Part shown: positions 46,751 through 57,330 of the stretch, in pieces
How positions within the stretch are numbered: the stretch's first letter is position 1
Layout: every line of letters starts with the position of its first letter
Source: Pyrocephalus nanus
Taxonomy: Eukaryota > Chordata > Aves > Passeriformes > Tyrannidae
Direction of reading: 5' to 3'
NCBI GenBank assembly: GCA_038380795.1
Contig: CM076272.1
Span: 997,001 to 1,061,000, forward strand
DNA: 64,000 nucleotides
The notes under the pieces: generated by a model
The model's database searches: none
What the model saw: only the letters and a program-made list of their open reading frames with translations
What the model was told of the DNA's origin: nothing
Program-made: the position numbers and the translations under genes

Positions 46751-49700
46751 CCCAGCAGCACAGGGGCTGCTCCTGCTCCCTCTCAGGAGTTCCCACTGCC
46801 GGCAGGGGCTGAGGCCACCAACTCAACACCAGCAGCAGGGCACGAGCCTGCCCGACCTGGGAAAGCTGCACAATACCCAGCAAAGAGGCCTGGTTTGAAG
46901 GGGTGTCTGTTTGAGGCACCAGGAACCTCCACACTCCAAAATAACAACGCATTTGGAAAGCACACAGCTCGTGTTCTCCCCAGACCTGCAGCCCCCGCAG
47001 CCCCAGACTCCAGCTTGCAGCACCCTGCCCTCAGCAGCTCCAAACAAAGCATCTGGAGTATCAGCAGAGACAAAACCCACCAGAAATGCTGTCTGCAGAC
47101 AGATGTCAACACAGTTCTGTTCCCCCAGGGACACCCTGCCTGACTGCCCTGCTGCTTTTGTCATTCCGAGAGCTCAAAACAACTCTATTAGGATAAATTT
47201 TGTCACAAGATAAATTGCAGGCTCAAAACGCCTCCTGAAGTTTCAAAACCCACAATTAACAATTCCATATTCATAATGGTAAACACCAATACATCTTCCT
47301 TGGGAAGGAACTCCCATCTGCAGGAATTTAATGAGTGCTTCAGTGCAGTGGTGTTGTGGTGGCAGACTCGTGCCACTGCCTCTCGTGTGAGGGATGAACA
47401 CCTCTGCTAAAAAAATACTGATGGGATTGTGGTTTCTGACATTATTTTTACAGGTTTTACAGAAGAACTAGATACCTTCATGAGCTATGAGGGGAACACA
47501 GCCAGCCCTCAGAGACAGGTAACACAGCACTTTCTGGCATTTTATAAGGCTGGGTGTCCCAGGCCAATGGATGCTCACCAGGAACTGGGATTTTTTTTTT
47601 TTTATTTTTGAATTTATGCTCTACAACAGAATATCAACCTGTGGAAAAGGTACTAAAGGAGCCAGTGTTTTTTCTATAAAAAAGCAATGCCTTCTAAAAT
47701 TCAGTGTCTCTGAAAGGAGAGCTGGATCCCAGGATGACCATTTGTCAAATAAATACCTGATGCCCAGGGTCATCTTTTGTATTTTGGCAAAAGTATAAAA
47801 TGGAAAAACGTTCTCCTTGGTATTGTTTTGTTTTTTCTTTTAATGTCTCAGTACAGGATGCTCGTATTCTCTGCTTTAACTGGGTTAAATCACTAGAAAG
47901 CTGTCAAGGAGTAAGTTCTTTTCCAAGCATCTGATGGCATGTGTGACAGCCAGCCCTCTGGCACCAGGATATAGAGATATAGAACAGACAGATAACAGCA
48001 GGGATTGTTTCTGTGCTTGGAGGGCAATAAAGGAGAAGGCTGGAGAGGACTTTTTTTCCTTTTAGAGAGGAAGGAGTGACACCTGTATCAAAGAAGCAGT
48101 TAAAATAGAGGATTCTGACCGCAGGTTGGGTGGCTCACCAGGACTGTGGCCACAGCAGGAAACATTGGGGAAGCTCATTGTTCTCCTGAATTTCTGAGAA
48201 AAATGCTGTGGTGAGAAGAGATACAGAACCTCAAAGCAGCTGTTTCACTGGTGGGGTAGGATTTATCCCCACTGGAAAAACATGTGTAGAAGGACATTTT
48301 CCATCACTGTATCAGTGAGCAGTGCCCACCCTCTGCAGGGCAGTGTGCTCTTGGCTTCTGAGGCACTGATGCTGGGTCATCAGCCAAGGACTTCTGCGAG
48401 TTGTGGCAACAGCAAGCAGCAATTTCCTGACTTCAGAATTAGAGCCAGGCTGTTGAACACCCACTGTTCTTCAGCATCCTTTTACTTCCCATCTAGTTTG
48501 TATTTTTATTATGAATACTGTGTTGAACTTGTAATTTTCTAATCAATTGGAACTGCAAAATACTGATTAATCTAAATGATAACCTAATTACAATGAAATC
48601 AGATGCACCACTGATTGAAGGCAGACCAATCTGAGGAGAGTGATGGGGGCCCTCAAAATGGCATTCTGGGAATAACAACAGGGAACCTAAAGGGATTTTT
48701 AATGCCAATGTTACAGCTGATAAGTAAATCCTATGACATACGGCTATTTAGAGAGACAGAAGGAAACAAGATTAGGGTGGAGTTTTTTTGTCACAGAATC
48801 TCTTCATTCTTTGTCTAAGAAGTCTCATGGATGAGGGAAAAATTATTCAGTAAAGGATTTTCATTATTAAAATGTTTCAGCTACCTCTCCTTCCAAACCA
48901 CTCCAGCCCTGTCTTCTGGCAAGATCACTTAAAATTTCTGGGTTATTTTCTGACCTGGCAGAGGAACTGCAGTTTCTCACAAATTAGCTTTTGGTCTTCT
49001 AGAAAAAGCTAAAAGCATCTTGGGCAGCTTCTGACTGATCTGGAAATCATAAGCTAAGTTAAAAATGGTGGTGCCAGCTTTTTAAGTTTTAATCGGTCCC
49101 GATTTCAATTGGACTTCCACAGCTCCAGCATTTCTCCCCATTCCAGGCATCTAATCCCTTCTTTAGGCTTTTTTCCCCAGTAATTTTTAAAGGAGCAGTG
49201 ATGTACTCAGATGATGATGTAACCCAGCCAGACAAGTGTTTGCAGTGCAGGCTGAGTGTCAGAACATCCCAGAGAGCACTCCCCTTTCCATGATTCTCCC
49301 CTCAGCTGATTCCAGCAGAGGTTTTTTAACTCCCTTTAGGGCAGCTGAACACCATCTCAGTGTCCCCTACCTCCCCCCAAAGTGCAGGCTGTGCTGGCAC
49401 CCAACCACAGCTCTAAGGGCACCTGAATGTTGCAACAGGCCTGGATCCCCCCTTTCTGCTGCTCATGGCTCCAGTTCCCTCAGGGCTCACCCCTTTTGTT
49501 TTGGTTCTTAGGCTGCCATGCAGATTTGAGACTCAGGTCCCTAAGTTTATATAAAATCACTTCAGCTCTGATTCACTGGTTTCTTATTTGACCATACAAA
49601 AGAGTGAAGGAATTTCAGATTTAACTTTCCTGTAAGCCTTGTCACAGATGAGTCTCCAGGAAGCGCAGGTTGGGCATTTCTCTAACACGATTTTTTCAGA

Positions 49701-50079
49701 TCAGGACTGAGCTGGTGATGATTCACTCGGAATGTGCTGCTCAAGCACAATTTAAAGATGCTCTCTGATGCTGCAAGGACCTGACACATTTTAACTGGTG
49801 AAGCAGAGCAAGCCAACCATCTGCCTATGTCATCTGCCCCTACAGCAAATAATCTTCAAGGTGCAGATAACTTGGAAGCCGTTGAACACTCAAACATATT
49901 TTATTGCAAGAGAGCAATACCCTGGGATTTCCTGCCTTCAGAATGATCAGTGTCTGCAGCAATTGTTATCACCAGCTCAAGTTCCACAAGAAACTTCCCA
50001 TTTTCTTTTTAGAGCCTCTCTCATCACTGTGAGAGCAATCTGTAATCAAAGGCAGGCTAATCATTCTGATACAAATGCA
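46751..50079. other. Non-coding region, no supported gene
   Basis: Unique DNA with a T13 run at 47591-47603. 48540-48620 is AT-rich with homeodomain cores (CAATTG 48544-48549, GATTAATC 48565-48572, TAATTA 48585-48590), a small enhancer-like patch. The exon-like interval 47454-47518 is listed separately. Confidence 0.45.
47454..47518 (+). other. Short exon-like interval (weak candidate)
   Basis: TTATTTTTACAG ends at 47453 and CAG|GTAACA gives a donor after 47518. The 65-bp interval is open, reading GFTEELDTFMSYEGNTAS then PQRQ. A second acceptor TTTTACAG nine bases on would give 56 bp. The peptide is acidic and hydrophilic but not recognised, and no partner exons are evident. Confidence 0.13.
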
Positions 50080-50590
50080 ACACATTAAAGATTGCCAGAG
50101 TGAAACCTGAGTGTTCTGGACTTATCTCGTGTCTCCTGTAACAGGAAACAATTAGAGATGTGCTGTATTAATTTTACTAATCTTTAATGGATGATAATTT
50201 GAATTAGGTCTCCAAAGGGAGGGTCTGAGTGTGTGTTTACCAGTAGAAGAATGACAATGATTGATCAGAAACAAAACCAGAACGTTTAGTCTAATTAATT
50301 TCTCGGTTATTTGAATATAAAAGTCACATTTTGTTTAAAATTGTTTGTCTAGGAAAACAAGATTGCCACTGGAAACAAGAAATCCCTTAGCTTTCTTCTT
50401 TCCACTGGCAATCTGCTAACAGCAGCAAATTACATTCAAATTGCACATCAACTAGTATTAGTATTAATTGTAAACTAACCTCAGCTCACTTAATTGTGGG
50501 CATAATGAAGTATCACAATTAGCCATAATTTATTATTTAAATAAGAAATATCAATATTATTTAGAGCAGGTGCCAATTAGGGCGGGCAGT
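50080..50590. promoter_or_regulatory. Candidate conserved non-coding element
   Basis: Very AT-rich and repeat-free, with TAATTA at 50292-50297, TAATTG at 50465-50470 and 50491-50496, and ATTTAAATAAG near 50536. The block also has AGATTGCCA twice (about 50089 and 50361). Homeodomain core density is high. Enhancer role inferred. Confidence 0.4.
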
Positions 50591-51599
50591 GAAATCTGCA
50601 GGCAGGGAGGGTTCACTCAGAGTTTGCATTTCAGCAGACAAAGGTCGGTGTCCCCGTGCAGTGAGCCCTGGGCAGGGGGGCTGGTGGGGGCTCCCCTGCC
50701 CTCTGCACTGCACAACAGGCTCATCCAGCCCTGCCAGGGTTAGCAGATCACCCTTAAACCCGGGGGGGACTGGTGTTTCATCTTCAGTTACTTGTGTGGA
50801 ATTCACCTTTCAGTGCCCACAGTCACTCCTGTTTGCTCCCCTTTGCTAAATAACAAACCCTGGGCTTCACTGGCTTTGGATGCACAAACTCCAGGGCTCA
50901 ACGTGTGTTCCTTCTGCAGCATTTTAGGAGTTTCAAGATTCATTTCTGGCTGCTGATTCCAGTTCTCTGCGGTTCTGAGCAAAGCAGCAAACGCTGAAGT
51001 TTAAATCCCCACTGACACAAATTCAGACTGAAGATACTTGGCACTCCTAAAAGAGAGTGTCTCCAGCTCAGCATTTCTGCTCACAGATCTCCATCAGGAC
51101 AAGGACATGCACTCACAACACTCATGTCAACCTTACTGTCACACAGAGGAACCAGTGGTTCTGTCAGAACACACTGGTCTTTCCAGGAACAAAACCTGCA
51201 CCCAGCAGGACAGTGTCTGCCAAAGTGGGGACCAGAGGCATCTGTAAAGCAACCTAGACTAATTTATAGTAATTAAACTTTGTACTGAAGATTACTTATA
51301 TGCTAGAGCTGCCAGAATCTCAATTTCTTAGCTTTCAGACATCCTCACTGCTCCCCATCTTGGTTTGTACATTTATAAATTGATGTAGCAACCCAAGGTT
51401 AGCAAAGCATGAAACATCTCAGGGGAAAAAGTCCAAATAAAGAATATGTTTTGTGTATTCTCTGCTTCCCTAGAAGTGCTCCTGGGCTGTGCTGGACTCT
51501 ACACTTGTCAAATGAATGTTGCCAACCACAGAACAGCATCGGTGACTGTTTTAATTTTTCTAGTCCTTGCGAGCATTACTCAGTTCCTGCCATCACGCT
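50591..51599. other. Non-coding region, no gene seen
   Basis: GC-richer at 50620-50770, then mixed unique sequence. No domain or splice-bounded frame was recognised. Confidence 0.5.
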
Positions 51600-52430
51600 G
51601 CAGTAACACGAAGTAAGGAGAAGATTTAGATTAGCCAGGAAAAGTTAAAGAGGAAAATTGCAAGCTGAAATATGCTGCAAGTATGCTCAAGTTTCAGCCA
51701 CAGGCCCATGGTGATAGAACTTTTCTTGCTGTACATTAAGATAATTTCAGTATACTACAATTATGTGCCTAATTAAAATTAAGAAATTAGAACACAGTTA
51801 AAAGGAATGATATTTTGCTCACAGCTAATTTCATTAAAGTATTAATGAACAGGACTCATTTTATGGCTAGAGGGCAACTACTTTCTGCAAAGTACTTCCA
51901 TGCTAGCTAATTTATTCATGCATGAAAAACAATCCAATGAGAAATGAGCGAGCCGGGAACTGCTGGTCCTAATTAAAATATTTAAAACACCACGTCTATT
52001 CTGTTCCAGCCAGCCAAAGACCTGAGCTGGGAGCCAGCACGATACCAATTAACAGGGAACAAGCAAACACACAACACCCACAGATTCTGATTAAAGTGCA
52101 CATTATTGCACCATACAATATATTGTCCCACACATGTATGTAAATGTTTAATTAACCCATGTCTAAAGCTCTGTAATGCTCAGAAATGGAGACTTTAAAT
52201 CCTGAGCGAGTGACAGGCGGGCTGCACGAGGCTCCCCGTTATTTATCGCGCTGCTCTCCCTGCAAACTCAGCCGAGCCAGCCTGCAATTACACAGGGACT
52301 TTCTGCGGGGAGGGAGGGCAGCGAAAAGGAGCAGGCACAAGATCTGCTCCCCTGCATTTTCGACAGCAGGGAGATTTGCTGCTTGCCAAAGGCTCGGAAC
52401 TGGAACGCAGTGTTGGGTTAGCCCCAGGTA
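51600..52430. promoter_or_regulatory. Candidate conserved non-coding element, long
   Basis: Contains TAATTA at 51770-51775 and 51970-51975, GCTAGC at 51902-51907, the palindromes CATGCATG (51917-51924) and ACAATATATTGT (52115-52126), and the hairpin GTGCA-CATTAT-TGCAC at 52096-52111. It ends in a CpG-richer part (52203-52330, including ATTTATCGCGCTGC). AT-rich cores next to CpG-bearing sequence resemble developmental enhancers. Inferred. Confidence 0.42.
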
Positions 52431-53859
52431 ATACAAGATTTGTCATTAATAATTGAAGGGAGAGCCTGGGACTAAACCCATTTGTCAGTCTTGGACGGCA
52501 GCAACAAAAAACAAAATAAAAGCGCTTCCTTTAGAAACCAAAGAAGTGTTTGTGGGGGAAGAACCCAAGGGATGGCTCCCACTAGAGAAGAACACTGCAA
52601 AGGCTCAGAGAGAAGTTGGAGACTCTCAAACTTACTAGAAAGCAGGATCAGAAAAGCAGAAAACGCTCTAAACTTTACTTCATACACAGATGAGAAAAAT
52701 TCGAGTTCAAGGAGACTTGAAAAAGCAGAAATTTGCCTCAGTTTGCACCATCGTAGGTCTTCCTTTTTGAAAAGTTTCTGGGGCCATCCCCCTCCTCCCT
52801 CAGTTCATCTTCAAGCATTTCTCGAGAAATCTGGCTTCCCATAGAGGTTTTTCTTCCCCTTTTCTCTTCCATTCCCCTACAACACTCCTACTCCAGTTTC
52901 TTCACTAAATGCAGCAAATGACAGACACTGAATAGCCTTTCCTTGCCTTTCTGGCTGATTTGGTAGAACATCTTCTACCCTTTACAGCCCAAAGAGGACT
53001 GCAAGCTGTGGTTTGCCCCCACTCCCCAGGCTCTTTGGGAACATCAGCTGCACAACACTGAGTGCTGACACATTTGGGCCCCCTGGATCTCCCTAATTTC
53101 ATATAAAATCTTGTCTCATGCTAAATAATTCTGCTGCCTGTCCTGCTGTACTTCACAACAGATGCACTATAAAGAGCTTGTGTCCCAGGGTAAGCACTGA
53201 GGGAATTCTGTTACAAACTACTCCCCATGGAAACAAGATCCTGCTCACTCAGCGTGGCTGGCAAGATCAGGACCAGAGAGAGCTCAGGCTTGGTTTTTCT
53301 TTCTTCTTCTCTGATTCACCCCACACAAGCAAGAGTGGGTACAAATACATCTGTAATTGGCTCCATCAGTGCTGAAGGGCCTCCTTGTTACTCAAAGAGC
53401 TTTCACCTTGCCTCAAACTCCAGTGGAAGCAAGGAGGGTCTTCCAAAAAGACCTGTGGACATTTTGTCAGTAAGGTATCACCTCTGCAAAGAATCATCAT
53501 CTCCCTGAGCCCTGCAATGAAATGTGAATGGCCTCTGTGTGCTGCACACAGAGATAAGAGTCACCTTTCCAAATTGCTGGTGACAGATAAACCTCTAAAC
53601 AATCCACCTGTACGAATTTGGTTCCGTCACTGGGATTTTTGAAGACATTGCAAACCCAGTGTTTCTCTGATTTTTGGCATTCTCTGGAAGGGGGCTGTGC
53701 TTTCACTGCTCTCTAAATCAGGCAGAGCAGCTTAATCTCAACGTTCTGGAGCAGCAGGAGCAAAGAGCAAACTTCAAAGGAGACACTACATTTTTATGCA
53801 TCTTTAGCCAGACAAACATTAGTCCTGTTCTTTAACTGAAGCAGCTATTCTAAAGAACG
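52431..53859. other. Non-coding region, no gene seen
   Basis: Unique sequence. The 120-codon forward frame at 52482-52844 is Lys/Ser/Arg-rich and unrecognised. No supported exon. Confidence 0.5.
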
Positions 53860-54430
53860 TTAACTGTTTTCTAAATATTCAGATGTTCTGTTGTCATAGT
53901 TTCATAAAGTAATGAACAGCTTCTTAATATTTAATAAACCTTGCATGCTGTCCCCAGGCAGGGAGCATAGACTGTTGATAGCCAGCTACTAAATGTCCAT
54001 TAAAATCCAGCATTCCTCCCTAAAATGCATTTAACAAACAGGTTCTATCACCTGCAATGAAATGTTAATTGCCTGAGCCACAAGACTGAAATACTCTCAT
54101 CCTCCAAGAAACTGGGAAAGCTGGTGGTTCCTGCCCTCTGTTCTGGTTCTGATAAAACATTCACCCCGTGACAAATGCTTGTTACCGGTGCCATTCCACT
54201 CTCAGCGTGGCAAAGTGACAGCCCAGAGGAGGTGGCACAGCCAGGGAGTGCTGCAGAGAAGCCATTTACAAAGCTGCTGCTCGGGAATCTTGTTTATTGT
54301 CTCTGGTGTGCAATGCCAGTCCTAACATATTGCAATAATGATCTTCACTAATTGGATACAGAAGTCATTAATACAGAACAATAATATTTGTACACTTTAG
54401 CGCTGGCTTTTTATGTCCTGAAAGCAAAAA
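53860..54430. promoter_or_regulatory. Candidate conserved non-coding element (two parts)
   Basis: 53860-54080 and 54280-54430 are AT-rich unique blocks separated by a GC-richer gap. The second includes ATATTGCAATAATG, CTAATTGG and ACAATAATATTTG. No coding character. Inferred from composition. Confidence 0.3.
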
Positions 54431-57049
54431 GTAACGCTAATGAGATGTGGAGGAAGCCAGGAGGAGCAGAAATGCAGGCAGGACTGGACATGTTCCCCTC
54501 TGCGGTGCCCTGGGCTGTGCCAGTGCCTGGCAAAGGGAAGATGTGCCACACAAAATCCAGGAAACTCCTGCCTGCTCCTGCCTCATCCACACAGCTGAGC
54601 AAAGGCCACAGCAAGGGCTCTTCTGCATCTCCAGCTACCCAGAAACCACCTCCATCACCGTTACCCCTGCACTGCCAACACAGCTGGCATCAGCCTGGAA
54701 AAGGAGAAAAAAAGGGATGTTGATATCAAAAGATAAACATGAAGCAACCAGAGATAGGTATGGGAACTAACTATCCCACCAAAGCCCAGGGGAGCTGACA
54801 GAGTTGGGCTCTGGCCTTACGGGAAACACGGAAAGAGGAAAAGGATAAAACTGCTGCTTTAAATTCAGAGAGTCTTTAAAACTGATCTCAACCAGCTCTG
54901 TGACAACGTTGTGCAATGAACTTTGGCTTTTTAGGCTGTACTTCTTGGTGTCTAATTGGTTCAGTGCCTGAAGAGAAGGAACAAACATGATTAGAGAGAA
55001 GCAAGCTGCCTTTTGAAACCAAGAACCTCTCTGAATGCTGACTGTCCCTTCAGAGGGCACTGGCTGCAGCTACTGGTGCAGTGCTGTGGTGTTCCTGGAG
55101 CCTGCCTGCCCTGCAGTTCACTGCTCAAAATGGTGCAGCACTTACAGGGCCAGTCCTGCCTGGATAAACCCCATGGAGTACAACAAAGCTCACATGTATT
55201 CCCTGCAAGAATGCAAACACAAACAGGGAAAAAGTCAGTGCAAGGCATGTCTGGTCTGTTGTTCTGCTGGCCAGTAAATATTGGTCCTTTTGGCCAGTAA
55301 ATATTGGTCCTTTTGGCCAGTAAATATTGGTCCTTTTCTGCAGCAGCATCTCCACCTGGGTCCATGTCTATATGCCAACCCTAGCTGACCAGGAGGCAAA
55401 CTGGAAATAAAATTGTTCTAAAAGGCTTTTACTTCTACAAACTCCTGACACTGGCAGGCATCATCCTTTGCAAGGAAAGAGAACCTGCTAGAAAAATCCA
55501 AAATTGTAATAAAATATTATATTTTATATTTCTCGTCAAAGTAGCACCAGCCCTCATTTCTCACAAAGATTTTGACACAACTGTTTGTGTAACTAAAACC
55601 TTACCTACAAGTGTATATTCTAAAAACACTCCTACTCCAACAAACTGCTCAGCCTGGGGAGCTGAAAGCAGTTTCAACCTTGGAGCTTTACAAAACAAAT
55701 ACTTGCAACACATCAAAATATTTCCTCAGTAATTCAGAGACCTTGACACCTGGAGCTTGAAAAACTCACTCTGAGTACACACTCTAATTAAGATAAATAA
55801 TAAAAAACTGGGGTTGGAGTAAGAGTTACAGCTTCCAGTAGTAGGCAGAAAAAACCCTGTAGACTGAACTATTAATAGCATCAGATTTCTGAATTTCTTT
55901 GACTTAATAATGATCTGCAAGTTCTTCAGCACAAACTCATTTGGAAGTTCCTGGCACTAGGTGCCTCTCTGCCCTACATTTAAATTTTTTTCTATCATAA
56001 CACGGCTCAAAAATTCCACTTATGGCAAAAAGGGATGGAATTGTTTGTCCTACTGGTGGATTTCCATGACACTGCACTTTCAGCTCCCTCAATACTCATG
56101 GAGGCACTTTGGCAACAGCTCTGAAGAGGAGTCTTTAAGGCAAAGAAAATAAAAGGTGTTTTGTGTCCCACCCAACTGCGTGCACCAACAGTTGGAGCAA
56201 GGGGGCATCTCTAAAAGAATAAAATCCAGATTCCTGAAAGCATTTTATCACCTGCCTGCTTGGGATTTGGTAGCCTTAAGGATTTTTAAAAATACAAACC
56301 CTACTTTGTTTTGTCTTTGAGCCCAAAGTTTTGCAATGGTTATTATGTGACCCTACCAACACCTTGAAATCAAGATTATATTTCCTGTTCATAAGAGCCC
56401 TTATAGAAGCAGTTTCATTGTCCCCCCACAGTGCTGTGGCTAACAAGCTCTTTCTACTGGGGAACATTCCGGGAATATCATCATCTTCCAAGGCAGAAAT
56501 GTCCCAGAAATTAAAAAATAGCAAGTGCTGATTGCTGTTGATAATACTAGTTCTCAATAATTAATTTGTAGAAGAATGCATCCAATACTTTATTTAAAAA
56601 ATAATTCCTTATTCCCATAACCAATCATTACAAATGTACACATGCTGCACAAACTGGAGGTGCCCTGAGCAACGATCCAAACAGCAAACCTATCAGAGGA
56701 ACTCATCAACCAGCCTGTCATCACCACAGCCCCCTGCACCAGCCCCGGCTCTGCACTCTGATTACAACCTGCACTAACTTAACTTGAAAACACAGAGAGC
56801 TGCTGCTGCAGTCAGAAGTAGAAAACAGCCTTTTTTTTATTATTACTATTTTGATATCACAAAAACCATTACAGACAACCTTCTCCCTCTGAACAAAAGG
56901 ACTTGACGTACGTGCTGTAACTCTGCTCTCTGTGGGTTTGAAATTACACACAGTAGTGCCAAAGGTAAGGCATTTCTAGAGGTTTAATACATTTCTGATT
57001 TTTTTTTTTCCTTTCCCTTTTCCTCCCTCTTGTGAAATATATTTGTGGC
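54431..57049. other. Non-coding region, no gene seen
   Basis: Unique DNA with a 23-bp triplication at 55269-55337 and short T runs near 56829 and 57000. No coding evidence. Confidence 0.5.
55269..55337. repeat. 23-bp tandem repeat, three identical copies
   Basis: Units begin at 55269, 55292 and 55315 with GGCCAGTAAATATTGG followed by TCCTTTT. All three are identical, which points to a recent expansion. Confidence 0.95.
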
Positions 57050-57330
57050 CCACAGCAATCACTTTAGACTTTTTAGACACGTCCGGATAGAGATAGATGA
57101 CACAAGTAATCTACTTATCTCCCTTTCCCATCACCAATAAAAGTGACAGGCTGCCTAATTAGGCCTAATAAAGCGGCAGCGGGAGAGGGCTCCGCAGCGA
57201 TCTAAGGAGGAATGGCATTGACCCGCAGATGCAGGTGCCGCCTTGAGGCAGAACTGGTATTGCTTTATCTGCCGCACATTACAGCCGGCTCATACCGTAT
57301 TCAAATGCAAGGAGCATGTTTTTCTCCTCA
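57050..57330. promoter_or_regulatory. Candidate conserved element with nested palindromes and CpGs
   Basis: The clearest enhancer-like block in the window. Two overlapping palindromes, CCTAATTAGG (57154-57163) and ATTAGGCCTAAT (57158-57169), contain a TAATTA homeodomain core. They are followed by a CpG-bearing segment (GCGGCAGCGGG, TCCGCAGCGATC, CTGCCGCACATT, AGCCGGCTC, ATACCG) that is unusual in this CpG-poor window. TTTATCTGCC and CTTATCTCC give GATA-type cores. Retained CpGs with AT cores suggest selection; the conservation itself is not tested here. Confidence 0.48.

Noticed and set aside
44982..46898. 638-codon frame as a Ser/Pro-rich mucin-like protein
   Set aside because: It is explained by the 47-49-bp minisatellite. 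Unit lengths differ by non-multiples of three, so the reading shifts phase repeatedly, which no protein repeat would do.
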